NCBI GenBank assembly: GCA_933207985.1
Contig: OW240920.1
Location: 126,457,184-126,521,183, forward strand
Source: Pelobates cultripes
Lineage: Eukaryota; Chordata; Amphibia; Anura; Pelobatidae
Direction: 5' to 3'
Length of the DNA: 64,000 nt
The notes under the pieces were generated by a model, which was not told the DNA's origin, made no database searches, and saw only the letters and a program-made list of their open reading frames with translations. Positions within the stretch are counted from its first letter, which is position 1. Every line of letters begins with the position of its first letter. Position numbers and translations under genes: made by a program. Below, piece by piece: positions 49,901 to 58,589 of this stretch.

Positions 49901-52900
49901 AAAAAAAGTACATGCAAGACAACATGGGGCCTACTTAAAGGATAACCAAAGTAAAGAATGTAATTGTGCCTAGAGTGTCACTTTTGGCATTTTAACATTA
50001 TTGCCAAGAGCATTACCCTGGTTAATCCCTACAAGAACACTACAAGTACCATAAGCAATATAGCCCACTTCAGTGTTATGGTGCCAGGAGTGCACTGACA
50101 CCATCCCACAGTAAAAGGTAAGCAATCATTTTAGAACAGTTTGACAACTTGCATGGGTTTCTCAGGCAGCTCTGCCACATCAGATCTACAGGGAAAGCCG
50201 GATGTCTCTTTAGAACAAAGCGTAGCTAACAAAAACACATTCTTATCAAACGAGCATGGTCCTGTGGGAGCCAGGTAAGTGGTCACACTATACTAAAACG
50301 GTTAGATGTAGCGGTTCAGGTGCTTGGAATGTTCATTTAACCTAATCACAAAGCAATTAAACCAGAGGAAACCAGTTTGGAAGTCTGAACACCAATGGTC
50401 ATACATGTGATGGTCTCACTTAATGGACCATAAACATTGCAGATATCTGCAAAAAATTGCAACGTATTTAATATGGATCTGTTTATACACAGAAGCAGGT
50501 TCTTTTAGACAATGATAGCTTTCATTTCCGCTTCCAGACACGGACAGCACTGTTTCATTCAATTTGAAACAGTAAAAGCATTTTGTTAGCTGCCTACCAA
50601 CGTTGAGATTTCTGTTGACAAAAGGAAACATTAAGAGGAGAATATATAATTAGAAACACAACAAACACCCCTTTGAGCTCAGCCCCAGTCAGCTGGTTAA
50701 ATCACACAACCCTTGAAATAAAGGGGTAGTGAGAAAAGATGATAACATTTCCAGCTAAGAATCAATTATGCATTTGTGGACTCACAATAAAGCAGGTTTG
50801 AATGTAGACTGCAATCTGAATATTTATTTATTCAATGAGTGGAACTGTACCTTGTTGAGGGTTTGAACACATGAGTTGAGACGCTCATTTTCTGATGAAG
50901 TGTTTGTGAGAAAAGATTTAATCTGCTTCAGTTCACCCTGGAGCTCGTCAATCTTTTCCATAAGTTTGGCTTCCTTTGAAGCGGTCTCTTTAAGCAAGCT
51001 TTCTTCCCGATTTTCTCCATCTGCTGCAGTTCGTTTGTGATTGCTCTGAGATTCAGCCAGTGCCTGTCAAAAAGCATATTATAAATACCAGTAATAATGT
51101 AAGGGCAGTCTCAGGGATTTTCGCTGAAGTGAGAATTCAGAGTGAGTATCAAATTTAAAAGAACACTATAGACATCTCAACGAAGTATTCTGGGTCCTCT
51201 AGCCTGCTTCTGTAAAATCGTAAAACTAGTGCATGCGCACTAGCCTCTGAATTTGTTCCTATCAGAAAGCATTGCTTGGCTGACATCAACACTAATGATC
51301 TCTGCCAAAGAAGTAGAGCTACAGCAAGGAGACTGGCACAGTAATGGAAAATAAATCCCCTGTAACTCTGGCGCAATCATTTAAAATGGTGAACAGAGCA
51401 CTATAGCGTTAGGTATACAATGTGTATTCCTAACACTATAGTAATTCCTTTAAGATCAGAATAGCCAAACTGGAAGAATTCTCTAATCCAGCTATACTGC
51501 CAGGTCAGATACTGGTACCTTCACTTTTAGTTATATCACAGGGTTCTTGAATAAAGTGAAAATTCAAAGTAACATCTTTCATATAAACAAACACTATAGT
51601 CTTCAAAACAACTTTAGCTTAATAAAGCAGTTTTGGTGTATAGATCATGTCCCTGCAGTGTCACTGCTCAATTCTGTGCCATTTAGGAGTTAAATCACTG
51701 TTTATGCATCCCTAGTCACACCTAGCTGCATGTGACTTGCATAGCCTTCCTAACACTTCCTGTAAAGAATGAGAATTTATCATCATTTCCTGCTGTTAAG
51801 ACCCAGCTGTATGCAATTAAAGTTGAATTTACAGAGCAGGAGATTTAAACTTTTAAAGTAAGTTACACCTGATTAAAAATGAAAGTTTTTTTTCACACAT
51901 GCTGTGTCAGGGGAGATGTGATCAGGGCTGCATAAACAGTAACAATTGATTTAACTCCTAAAAAGCAGTGAATTGATCATTGAGACTGCAGAAGCACGGT
52001 CTATACCAGGGAGAGGCAACCTTCGGCACTCCAGATGTTGTGGACTACATCCCTCATAATGCTCTTATACCCATAAGGCTGGCAAAGCATCATGGGAGGT
52101 GTAGTCCAAAACATCTGCAGCGCCGAAGGTTGCCTCTGCCGGTCTATACACAAACGGCTTCATCAAGCTAAAAGTTAGTTTGAAGAATATAGTGTCCCTT
52201 TAAATTCTGATATTTATAGCAGGGGTGTCTAGCCAGGCTGCTTTCAGATGCTGAGAAGAAAATTCTGAACATGTAGCGAGCCCAACAACTACCGGTAGGC
52301 CCCTGAATGGACAATACCGATTTGAATATTGTACCAGAAAATTATTATTTATTTATTTATTTTTAAAAAGGTCCAACGCAATCTACAGTCTTCATGATAC
52401 TAGAAGTAAAGAAAATGCTCAGGACACACTAAGAGTTAAACTAATTACTTAAAGAGGAGCAGCACACGTCATCTCATTTCCACTCTGCCACAAACTAATT
52501 TGCTATTCAACACATGCATACCTGTTTCAGTAACTATATATAGGTACTTGAGCTGCTAACAAGCTTTATGCACAAAACTGCTTAGGATAAACACTTGGAA
52601 AGCCATGTGTGTATAAATAAGTAAAAATAAAAAACCCACAAACAAACCAACCACACTTTAGTCTGCTTTCTAACTAAATTTTAAAATACACTGGCCATCA
52701 ATTAAAAGTAGAGAATATTTGAATAAGTGATGGTGAAGGGAATCAAGCAAGTCATCTCGAGTCTGTAGTAAAAAGCAGATCACCCATGTCTATATATGGT
52801 TACAAAGCAAGCAGCAACATCTATTCGAACATAAAATATGTTAAACTCTGTAGGAAGTGGCATTTTAAATATCACAGGATGCAGTTACAAACACTTTGAT

Positions 52901-53174
52901 TTGTGCTGTTGCACAGTTGATGTTAACGGTAGCCATTTGAATGGATTTAGAGCTCGTTCGTAAAACGACTTACCTCTTTCATCTGCTTCAGTTCCAACCT
53001 CAGGACATCACATTCGGATTCTAGGTCAGAACACTTGTGCTTTAGTTCAGAATTCTCCTCCAGTACGACTAGTCCGTATTGGGCAGCCTGGAATTTCTCC
53101 TCTGTGGTTTCTTGAAGTTCAGCAGACAGACGATCCAGCTCGGCTCGCAACATTACGATATTCTGGTGATCCAT
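25372..53174 (-). CDS. bicd2-like: Bicaudal-D family dynein adaptor, 7 coding exons, 766 aa
   Basis: Joined exons 53174-52974, 51063-50851, 48446-48294, 47144-46743, 38170-37223, 26218-26067 and 25603-25372 give one open frame of 2301 bases. All junctions have GT/AG borders and agree in phase. BICD proteins are coiled-coil dimers that link dynein-dynactin to cargo such as Rab6 vesicles and RanBP2. Residues 1-320 match the dynein-binding coiled coil, including the CC1 box AAQYG (A30, A31, G34). The centre (324-560) is diverged. The last ~170 residues match the cargo-binding coiled coil closely. Exon 3 and 4 wording ([34 protein letters not shown]) is nearer BICD2 than BICD1. Human BICD1/2 are longer (about 820-975 aa). 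It may be a third paralog rather than the BICD2 ortholog. Confidence 0.93.
26067..26218 (-). CDS. bicd2-like: BICD-like coding exon 6
   Basis: Acceptor ATCTCTGTTCAG|ACAGCT and donor GCAAACAG|GTAAGG. 152 bases, ends in phase 2. Encodes [40 protein letters not shown] and [11 protein letters not shown], nearly identical to the cargo-binding segment of BICD1/2. Confidence 0.93.
27359..27544. mobile_element. MITE, family C (intronic)
   Basis: Ends TTAAAGGAACACTCCAAG and CTTGGAGTGTTCTTTAA in inverted orientation, with inner pairs taccataac and gttatggttct. Lies in the intron between coding exons 6 and 5. Confidence 0.8.
27881..28009 (+). repeat. Left (5') inverted repeat of the DIRS-like element
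   Basis: Inverted match to 32061-32187: atgacaggaggc, gtatttgcttaagtccctct, ggtactataaaactccc, catttcctctttc. Only a few differences, so the copy is not very old. A TATA-like actataaaactccc lies inside it. Confidence 0.9.
28888..28991. repeat. TA/CA microsatellite
   Basis: A long (AT)n run followed by ACAT and (CA)n, inside the DIRS-like element. Confidence 0.92.
29040..29182 (+). repeat. Minisatellite, ~32-bp unit
   Basis: Four to five units of ggcctgctaggtccgtaccc plus catggact-like spacer at about 29085, 29109, 29137 and 29163, with an earlier diverged unit near 29049. Confidence 0.75.
29903..30300 (+). repeat. Decayed ~60-bp (20-codon) tandem repeat with hairpin core
   Basis: Seven units start near 29905, 29961, 30021, 30069, 30130, 30190 and 30250, with consensus core TTAGAGGGTGCGGCCCTC followed by a variable part containing tcaacccgatactga-like sequence. 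In frame, units read as LEGAAL or related peptides ([48 protein letters not shown]). Unit 5 has stops and the spacing breaks frame, so this looks like the fossil of a protein repeat. The core is also self-complementary (GAGGG with CCCTC). Confidence 0.6.
31535..31625 (+). repeat. Internal complementary region of the DIRS-like element
   Basis: The complement of the left terminus and the complement of the right terminus lie head to head (see the element entry). This is the feature that separates a DIRS-type element from an ordinary foldback transposon. Confidence 0.8.
32061..32226 (+). repeat. Right (3') inverted repeat with extension
   Basis: 32061-32187 pairs with 27881-28009. 32188-32226 (taataagattataggtacac, then gctagcataatctac) is the 3'-only extension repeated inverted in the ICR. 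Confidence 0.85.
32816..32886. mobile_element. MITE, family B (71 bp)
   Basis: TTAACCCCTTAAGGACACAT at the left and GTCCTTAAGGGGTTAA at the right. The inside reads catgacatgtcatgattccc. A typical minimal TTAA element with three further copies in this gene. Confidence 0.85.
32887..33110. mobile_element. MITE, family A fragment
   Basis: Contains cataggaaagcattactcac, cctctagtggctgctagtga, agcagtttctctgaaactgc and ctggcacccagaccatg, the family A inner and one terminal block. The other terminal block is missing. Confidence 0.65.
33408..33705. repeat. Perfect 298-bp palindrome, no spacer
   Basis: The two 149-base arms meet at agcatgct (centre between 33556 and 33557), and I found no mismatch when comparing them. 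The flanks differ at once: cagacaa outside the left arm and ttgagtt complement outside the right. Both strands therefore encode the same meaningless peptide frame. Located in the intron between coding exons 6 and 5. Confidence 0.97.
33945..34328. mobile_element. MITE-like foldback
   Basis: Inverted blocks gagtgtcaggaaat and acttcctgacactc, plus two copies of gattggcttagag facing tctagccaatcag. Ends near gttcctttaat. No coding capacity. Confidence 0.6.
34333..34410. mobile_element. MITE, family B
   Basis: Same family as 32816-32886 in opposite orientation: TTAACCCCTTAAGGGCC at the left, GTCCTTAAAGGGTTAA at the right. Confidence 0.85.
34407..34742. mobile_element. MITE, TTAAAGGAACACTATAG ends
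   Basis: Starts TTAAAGGAACACTATAGTCA, sharing TTAA with the adjacent family B copy, and ends gactagtgtccctttaa. The inside carries accacttcattaagctgaag facing family A-like arms. Confidence 0.65.
35177..35288. mobile_element. hAT-type MITE (112 bp)
   Basis: Ends caggggtgcccaaa and tttggcaccgctg. Flanked by atttacac and atctacac (7 of 8 identical), an 8-bp target duplication typical of hAT elements. The centre has catgggaactgtagtt. Confidence 0.8.
36364..36822. mobile_element. MITE, family C-like
   Basis: The left block catgctgtaatggttatggt and right block accatagccattacagcatg are inverted, followed by cttggagggttccttaa. The left outer edge is unclear. Confidence 0.5.
37223..38170 (-). CDS. 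bicd2-like: BICD-like coding exon 5 (large central exon)
   Basis: Acceptor TGTTGCACAG|GTTGAT and donor AAGCAG|GTACAG. 948 bases, phase 0. Encodes residues 324-639. The start [17 protein letters not shown] aligns with the MEREK start of the matching human exon. The usual central motif around EVDINGxEIL is replaced by an unusual segment with QCTCGHRG. Then [19 protein letters not shown] and [15 protein letters not shown] follow as in BICD2, then a Ser/Pro linker ([19 protein letters not shown]) and [20 protein letters not shown]. It ends in the cargo-domain start [20 protein letters not shown]. Confidence 0.94.
38319..38360. repeat. Perfect short hairpin, 18-bp stem
   Basis: caaagggtcctgtcacct at 38319-38336 and its exact complement at 38343-38360, with a 6-base loop. 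Lies 149-190 bases upstream of the exon 5 acceptor on the gene strand. Confidence 0.9.
38514..38574. mobile_element. MITE, family B, one end truncated
   Basis: TTAACCCCCTTAAGGACACC to gtttggtccttaa. The terminal ggggttaa is missing. Confidence 0.75.
38740..39288. mobile_element. MITE, family D (549 bp)
   Basis: A long foldback. TTAAAGGAACACTATAGTCA at the left and gacaatagtgtccctttaa at the right, with many nested pairs such as gcagccctagccacacctcc facing ggaggtgtgactagggttc. Confidence 0.85.
39487..39557. mobile_element. MITE, family B
   Basis: TTAACCTCTTAAGGACC to GTCCTTAAGGGGTTAA, 71 bp. Confidence 0.82.
40507..40916. mobile_element. MITE, family A
   Basis: TTAAAGGACCACTATAGGCA at the left and ctatgaggtcctttaa at the right. 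An inner perfect pair gcacccagaccacttcag facing tgaagtggtctgggtgc at 40525-40562. The centre contains a CpG-rich part. Confidence 0.85.
41555..41831 (+). pseudogene. CR1-like LINE endonuclease fragment
   Basis: The frame contains [20 protein letters not shown] and [16 protein letters not shown], the AP-endonuclease signature of CR1-group LINEs. It runs into the gap. The 3' tail appears just after the gap, so the missing part probably includes the reverse transcriptase or its deleted remnant. Antisense to the BICD-like gene. Confidence 0.85.
41832..41931. other. Assembly gap (100 N)
   Basis: Exactly 100 N, within a CR1-like element in the intron between coding exons 5 and 4. Confidence 0.98.
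41932..41985 (+). mobile_element. CR1-like 3' tail
   Basis: gtagatgggccgaatggtta, then ctgccgtcacattctatg, the inverted equivalent of 23001-23045. Confidence 0.8.
42891..43000. mobile_element. MITE, family C, left part
   Basis: TTAAAGGAACACTTCAGTCT then gaagtggttatggtgccagg. The right end was not located with confidence. Confidence 0.5.
43336..43775. mobile_element. MITE, family A, reverse orientation
   Basis: Starts TTAAAGGGACTCTCCAGTGC. Contains cagtgacttacctgaatcca, ctttcctatggggatt and ctctagtggctgtctgat. Ends near agtggtctgggtgcctgcac. The frame at 43615-43845 is inside it and not a gene. Confidence 0.75.
44703..44893. mobile_element. MITE, family C-like
   Basis: gttaaagggttaactcca to catgctgcttgaagtaaccc, with atgatgccaggagtatcctg inside. 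Diverged. Confidence 0.45.
45967..46346. mobile_element. MITE, family A
   Basis: TTAAAGGAACTCCATAGTGT at the left and tatgatgttcctttaa at the right, with caatgctttcctacgggatt inside. Confidence 0.7.
46743..47144 (-). CDS. bicd2-like: BICD-like coding exon 4
   Basis: Acceptor AAATGTTTTAG|GTTGAA and donor CTGCAG|GTATTT. 402 bases, phase 0. Encodes residues 190-323: [54 protein letters not shown], a low-complexity linker ([17 protein letters not shown]), then [19 protein letters not shown]. The first and last blocks match BICD1/2 closely. Confidence 0.94.
47582..48042. mobile_element. MITE with ~105-bp terminal inverted repeats
   Basis: 47582-47690 (taatacaatgttaaac, agtcaagccataagacttgc, cagtgatgttaaaaccgc) pairs with 47938-48042 (gcggttgtaacatcactgc, gcaagtcttatggcttgact, gtttaacattgtatta). 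TA edges. An outer pair, atccaaaaagattatggtgg with ccaccataacctttttggat, lies at 47513 and 47685. Intronic, between exons 4 and 3. Confidence 0.82.
48294..48446 (-). CDS. bicd2-like: BICD-like coding exon 3
   Basis: Acceptor TTTTTTTTTAAG|GAGTTT and donor AACCAG|GTATGC. 153 bases, phase 0. Encodes residues 139-189: [40 protein letters not shown] and [11 protein letters not shown], colinear with the BICD2 segment. Confidence 0.94.
50022..50340. mobile_element. MITE, family C
   Basis: ctacaagaacactacaagta at the left and gtgcttggaatgttcatttaa (inverted relation) at the right. gttatggtgccaggagtgca near the left end. Confidence 0.6.
50851..51063 (-). CDS. bicd2-like: BICD-like coding exon 2
   Basis: Not visible as a long frame with a start codon, but clear once spliced. 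Acceptor TGCTTTTTGACAG|GCACTG and donor CAACAAG|GTACAG. 213 bases, phase 0. Encodes residues 68-138: [60 protein letters not shown] and [11 protein letters not shown]. Human BICD2 has AFGQ, NHKKVAADGESREESL and LTNTQSENERL at the same places. Confidence 0.94.
51585..52203. mobile_element. MITE, family D, with nested hAT element
   Basis: acactatagtcttcaaaaca at the left and gaatatagtgtccctttaa at the right. The body matches 38740-39288 (cctgcagtgtcactgctcaa, ttaggagttaaatcac). Interrupted by the element at 52007-52139. Confidence 0.8.
52007..52139. mobile_element. hAT-type MITE nested in a family D MITE
   Basis: Ends cagggagaggcaaccttcgg and cgaaggttgcctctg. Flanked by a perfect 10-base direct repeat CGGTCTATAC (51997-52006 and 52140-52149), containing the expected 8-bp target duplication. 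Removing it restores family D continuity. A related fragment lies at 59775-59830. Confidence 0.88.
52974..53174 (-). CDS. bicd2-like: BICD-like coding exon 1 (start exon)
   Basis: ATG at 53174, donor ATGAAAGAG|GTAAGT. 201 bases. Encodes residues 1-67: [40 protein letters not shown] and [16 protein letters not shown]. The alignment [16 protein letters not shown] with BICD2 LRAEVKRLSHELAETT supports this start, and AAQYG is the CC1 box. The N terminus is shorter than in BICD2 by about 14 residues. Upstream acceptors suggest the ATG exon is not the first exon. Confidence 0.93.
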
Positions 53175-53250
53175 CTTACTGTAAAAAGTATCAAACACTG
53201 CAGCTGAGCAGAAGAAATGAAGGCCGCATGTGAAAAAAAGCTTTGTGCCA
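53175..53250 (-). other. bicd2-like: Possible 5' UTR part of the start exon
   Basis: Two acceptor-like sites lie upstream of the ATG on the gene strand: a long T run ending TTTCTCTAG|TGG (exon from 53250) and ACTTTTTACAG|TAAGATGG (exon from 53178, only four bases before the ATG). Either implies a non-coding first exon further upstream. Confidence 0.5.
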
Positions 53251-54739
53251 CTAGAGAAAAAAAAAAAAGTCAAGCAGGCACTGTGAATGCTATACAACTA
53301 GAGTCACAATTTCATTGACAAAACAAAAACATTAATATCAATTTTTCTTCCAGTGTGAGGATAACTAGTTGAAAATGTTCGAGACATACAAGTGACTTGT
53401 GGAGATAATCCTATGACCTATTTATCTTAAAAGCTAAAGAACTAAATCAGATTCTAAGATTTAATTACATCAGATTGAACCTGCACATTTGAAGTACTGG
53501 GGTTTAAAGGAGAATACAGATGGTGTGAAAAACACCCTACAAAGGCCAGTCAAGGAAAAAAAAAAATTTTTTTTAAAAATACAATAAAAATTAAATCCAC
53601 CACATTATCTGGAGTACAAGCTAAGAAAATTAGCTTTACCTTAAAAAGACAACAGGCTGAAGGTGAAACCCGATCCATAATTAAAAGCAACGCTTTCATT
53701 GGTTCTATAGAGAAATATTTCATCCTCTGAAAACATGTGACAAAGACCGAGATGCTGCTTTAACAACCCAACCCCTTTGGAGGTTGATGGATCATATCTC
53801 AAGTCCGGTATTATCCAAACATTTAAAATAACACCCCAGGCACCATATTAAAATCATCGCAATTAAGTTATGGTGCCCGGAAAGCCTGGGCACCGAATGA
53901 ACTAAAGGAGTTAAACCCCAAAGTTGTTCAGACAGCCTCCGTGCTCCAGGATCCTGTATATCCTACTCTAGATTCAACGCAGAAGCCGAGAGTCTGAGGG
54001 AATCAGATGACGCTCTCATCCCATCCACAGTGCTCCACATTGAAACCGAAGGTGAAGAAACGGGGATCTGGAGGACAGTCATGGTCTAGACCACTTTGGG
54101 GTTAAACCTTACGTAAATAGTTTCATTCTTTAATGAAAAACAGCAGCCAAGACCTCCAGGCACCATAACAACTTTATTGATATTGACACTTTGAAGTACT
54201 TGATCTGTGTATTCTACTATATATTTAGTACTATATCCGTGTATTCAGATAGGGAATATGTTCCCTCCAAGATAGATACTCAAATGTATAGCTTAAGTAA
54301 CAAAGATTGGTTTGTCAACAGAAGTTGTTTTTGAAGAGTATCCAGGAAGCCAGACAGTGACTAATAAAATAAAGGAAACCCATGTGAAGGGAAGAATTAA
54401 AAGTTATTTTTAGAGTCATCATGAAAATTGTGACCAGTGTGTGGATGCATGCAAAATATTTATGGCCAAAAACTAATGTAACAGGAATTTATATTTAGCT
54501 CTCAAATAAAGTAAAGGTTTTCCCAGAAAGGAAGAAAAATTAACCAGAGAAGCCACAGTACTTACAAAATAAGACAAAAAAATTATACATACATCTCTCC
54601 CAGACATTAGATTACAGATCACAAAAACAGACAACCACCTCACACACAGGGACTAGCACCTGCAAAACCTTGCTCCATAACCATTACAGTGAGCGTTATA
54701 TGGTCTGTGGCATATCCCAATATAATTTATTGCCAATAT

Positions 54740-55940
54740 GTAGGATTATTATTATGATGTTATTTATATAGCGCCATCAAATTCAGCAGCGCTTTACAAT
54801 GGTTGGACGAACAGACATGTAGTTGTAACCAGACAAGTTGGACACACAGGAACAGAGGGGTTGAGGGTCCTGCTCAATGAGCTTACATGCTAGAGGGAGT
54901 GGGGTAAAGTGACACAAAAGGTAAGGATAGTATTAGACTAGTGACAGTTGCAGAAGAGGAATCAGTTGGGAGCTATTAACAGTTTAATTGATACGCTTTT
55001 ATGAAGAAGTGGGTTTAACGATTTTTTGAAGGAGTGGAGACTGGGTGAGCATCTAACGGAGGAGGGAAGCAAGTTCCACAGGAACGGTGCAGCCCTCGAG
55101 AAATCTTGATGGCAAGCATCAGAGGTGGGAGTACGGACAGAAGATAGACGCAAGTCTTCAGCAGATTGTAAGGGCCTAGACAGGACATACTTGTGTTTAA
55201 GGGAGGATAGATAGGTGGGAGCAGCATTATGTAACGATCTGAAAGCAAGAACCAGAATTTTAAGTTGAGCTCAATATTTTATAGGAAGCCAACGTAGGGA
55301 CTGACAGAAGGGTAAGGCACGGGACGTGCGGACGGACAGGAAGATGAGCCTCGCTGCCGCATTCATTATGGACTAACAGCGCAAAAGATGGAGAACTGAA
55401 AGTGCGCTGGGAGAGGTAGGCGGAGCACCAGAAGAGAGCAATATCTTGTTGACCGATATTGCGGAGGATGAGAAGAAGCTGTCGATCAGTGTCAAAAGCC
55501 GCAGACAGGTCAAGGAGAATTAGGATAGAGTAGTGACCACGAGATTTTGCAGAGAGTAGATCATTGGATACTTTGGTCAGTGCCATTTCCACAGAGTGCT
55601 TAGCGCGGAAACCAGACTGAAGCGGGTCTAGCAGAGAGTTGTACTCGAGGAAGTCTGTCAATCTCGCATACACAATTCTTTCAAGGATCTTGGATGCAAA
55701 AGGCAGTAGCAAGATAGGACGATAGTTGGATGGGGAGTTAGGGTCAAGATTGGGCTTCTTTAGAATTGGGGTTACAGTTGCATGTTTGAAGGGCGATGGA
55801 AATACCAGAGGAGAGAGAGAGATTGAGAATTTTAGTGAGAGGTGGTGAAAGAGAAGAAGACAGTACGGATGAGATGCGACGGAATTGGATCTAGGGAGCA
55901 GGTGGTGGGAGGACTGTATAAAATGATAGGACAAAACAAT
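54740..55940 (-). pseudogene. L2-like LINE remnant with internal deletion
   Basis: On the minus strand: [71 protein letters not shown] and AYLSQRT. The copy then jumps to the ORF end ([18 protein letters not shown]) and the 3' tail gcgctatataaat at 54770. The catalytic DD box region is missing. Intron 1 of the BICD-like gene, same strand. Confidence 0.85.
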
Positions 55941-56036
55941 ACAAAATTTACACTTACAGGTATGGCATCATGCAAATATGTGAGAAAGAGGAGTACCAAA
56001 AGAACCAGTCATAACAAGGTTTTCAAATGTATATGT

Positions 56037-56965
56037 TTAAAGGAACATTAGTGAGCTAGGAATCCAAACCTGTATTCCCAACACTAGTGTCCATGACCCT
56101 TGCTCTACAGATGCTACCCCAACACAGCCTTCTCTGCAATAGTACTATCCAATGCTCATAGATTAGCATTGAGGATCTTATGTGCATGCGGGTTGAGCTT
56201 CCCACACCAACTCAAACCTCTCAATAAGAAAAGCATTGAATCAATGAAGTAGTATGCATACCATGTGTTTCCCGCTTTAACCCTGGAGCTAAAAACACTA
56301 CTGTTCTGCAGGAAACAGCAATGATTTCTTTGCAGGGTTTAGCCTGCCTCGAGAGCTGTTATTCTCCAACTTTTCTTGCTCGGCTCCTTTGCACATGCTG
56401 CTGTGATGCCGGGGCCCAGGATATGACATCACTCCGGCCCCAGAATCACAGAAAAGCGCACAAGGGAAGAGAGCAAGAGGACGGATCACAACAGCTCCAC
56501 TGGACCCCCAGAGAAGAATCCATCTCAGCTATCCCAAAAGGTAGGGTGGATGTAAATTAAAACAATTTGTGAAAAGAGGTGTGTCGGTCAGTGAGTGTGT
56601 CTAGGTGACCAACCCCCACCGATCAGAGGAAAGGTGTTTTTAGTCACTCCCCCCATCGTGCAAGTCTCGCCGTGGCTGGTTCCGCCTCCATGGGTCAATC
56701 AAATGCCCATAATGAATCCATGCATCTCTACGCGGAGTGTTTAGCGTGTGTGACGGCCACTAGGCATCAATGTAAACACTGCATTTTCTCTGCAAACACC
56801 AGAACCACTTCATCTCTATGGGGAAGGTTCAGCGTCTCCATGCAGAGGTGTTTCTGGGCTGTAATGCAAACACTTCCTTTTCAGTGTTTACATTAAAACA
56901 AAACTGCAGGGACTGACCATATTCAACAGAACTACATTAAGCTGTAGTTCTGGCGACTATACTGT
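56037..56965. mobile_element. Mixed MITE debris
   Basis: ttaaaggaacattagtgagc at 56037 with cccaacactagtgtcc shortly after. Family A-like blocks lie around 56280-56340. gctgtagttctggcgactat with actgtcct near 56940 resembles the end of the element at 61287-61683. Boundaries unclear. Confidence 0.4.
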
Positions 56966-57653
56966 CCTGAAAACCGAAAAAACAAAACCCACAAACAACG
57001 GACTCCTGACTTTTTGCTGGCTTCTAAATTCAAAGCAAGTTTGTCAGCCCCCTTATTACAACAGGCTTTGATGATTTCCAGTAAAAATAGGTGTTTGTCA
57101 AGTCTCCAAAAAGGTGAGGCTGCAGGAACTAACAGCTCTATTGAATTCATGCACACTATAATTATTAGTTTATCCGTAGTAAAGTGTAACCTTTTCATCA
57201 TTAGTAACCCTCCTTATGAGTAACCAGTCTTCCCTCTAATACGTGTTACAACAGATGTAATAATGAGGATGAAACATTACAGTTGACATGTTCCATCTCT
57301 TCTCCATCCTGGTTGTACCATTATACCTTTTAAAAGCTATACATCCTTTACATGTTCCTAATGAAACCAGCTGTGTAAGCCTTGCTGTCACACAGTATTA
57401 AACCCTTCATTTATAATAAAGAAGGGATGTCTCCTTATTGTCTGAATAGAAAAGATATAAAATGTAACCCCTTGACACAAGATATCAGCAACAGGAAAAC
57501 ACACATTGCCACAAACATTCCAACTTCACAACAAAATGCTACTGCAGACATAACACTGCTGCTCAGAGCAACCAGTTACATAAAATGTTTCATACCCATA
57601 CAGTAGTGGGACCAACTTTCAATATTTTTCATTCCTTACAGAAGGTCCAACCA

Positions 57654-58074
57654 TTAAGAGAACACTCAAAGCACCGTAACCACTACAGTATACTGTAATG
57701 CTTATGGTGCCAAAAGTGCCCTGGTACCACCCCCCTTCCTTATAAGTAGTGAAACATTTGCTAATGGTTGGACTTCTTACACAGGGACTGCATAGAGTAC
57801 TACTTAGCCTACAGGTGCAAGGCTTAGCGCGCAATCAGCTGACGCTCATGGCCATATGAGCTGGCCGTGGACTGCAGGGCTCGGCTCAGGTGAGCTAATG
57901 GAAGCTCCTAGCTGGAACATCCAGCCCTCCACATCACAAGAGTGGAAGCAGGGAGCTGCACCCACATGTGATAGGTCAAACTTGACTTTGCTTGCATTGG
58001 GTGGTGCTAGGGCACTCCTGGCACCATAATCACAAGAGTGCAGTAGCTATGGTGCTTGGAGTGCAAAAATTTAA
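57654..58074. mobile_element. MITE, family C
   Basis: TTAAGAGAACACTCAAAGCACC at the left and ggtgcttggagtgcaaaaat, then ttaa, at the right. Inner pair ccgtaaccactacagt facing gtgcagtagctatgg. Confidence 0.75.
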
Positions 58075-58114
58075 AAAAGTCACAAGGATAAGTCTGATCA
58101 TCAAATAAAATGTA

Positions 58115-58226
<112 letters not shown>

Positions 58227-58589
58227 TTTTATTTGCTGCACCCATTTCTGCAGCATCTGATTTGATCTCTCAGGAAAGGTTTAATGCTCACTATAGAATA
58301 GCTGAGTGACTAATAAAATACATTATGCATTCAACCCTAACAAAATGCCAAAAAATAAAATTATATATATAAAAAAAAAAATGTAAATATAATTTTTTTT
58401 CTTAACAGGCCACTTGGCAGGTTTTAGCCATCACCCCCACCTGTACCCCAAGTTACAAACTACAGAGACTGGGGAGTTTTAAAGGGGCAGCACTGAAATG
58501 GTTAATAAAGTTACCCCCCCATGTCTGGTATCACCCCCTCCCCCCCATATGCCTGGTATCACCCCGATAAGAGCCCTGCATGGAGCCCA

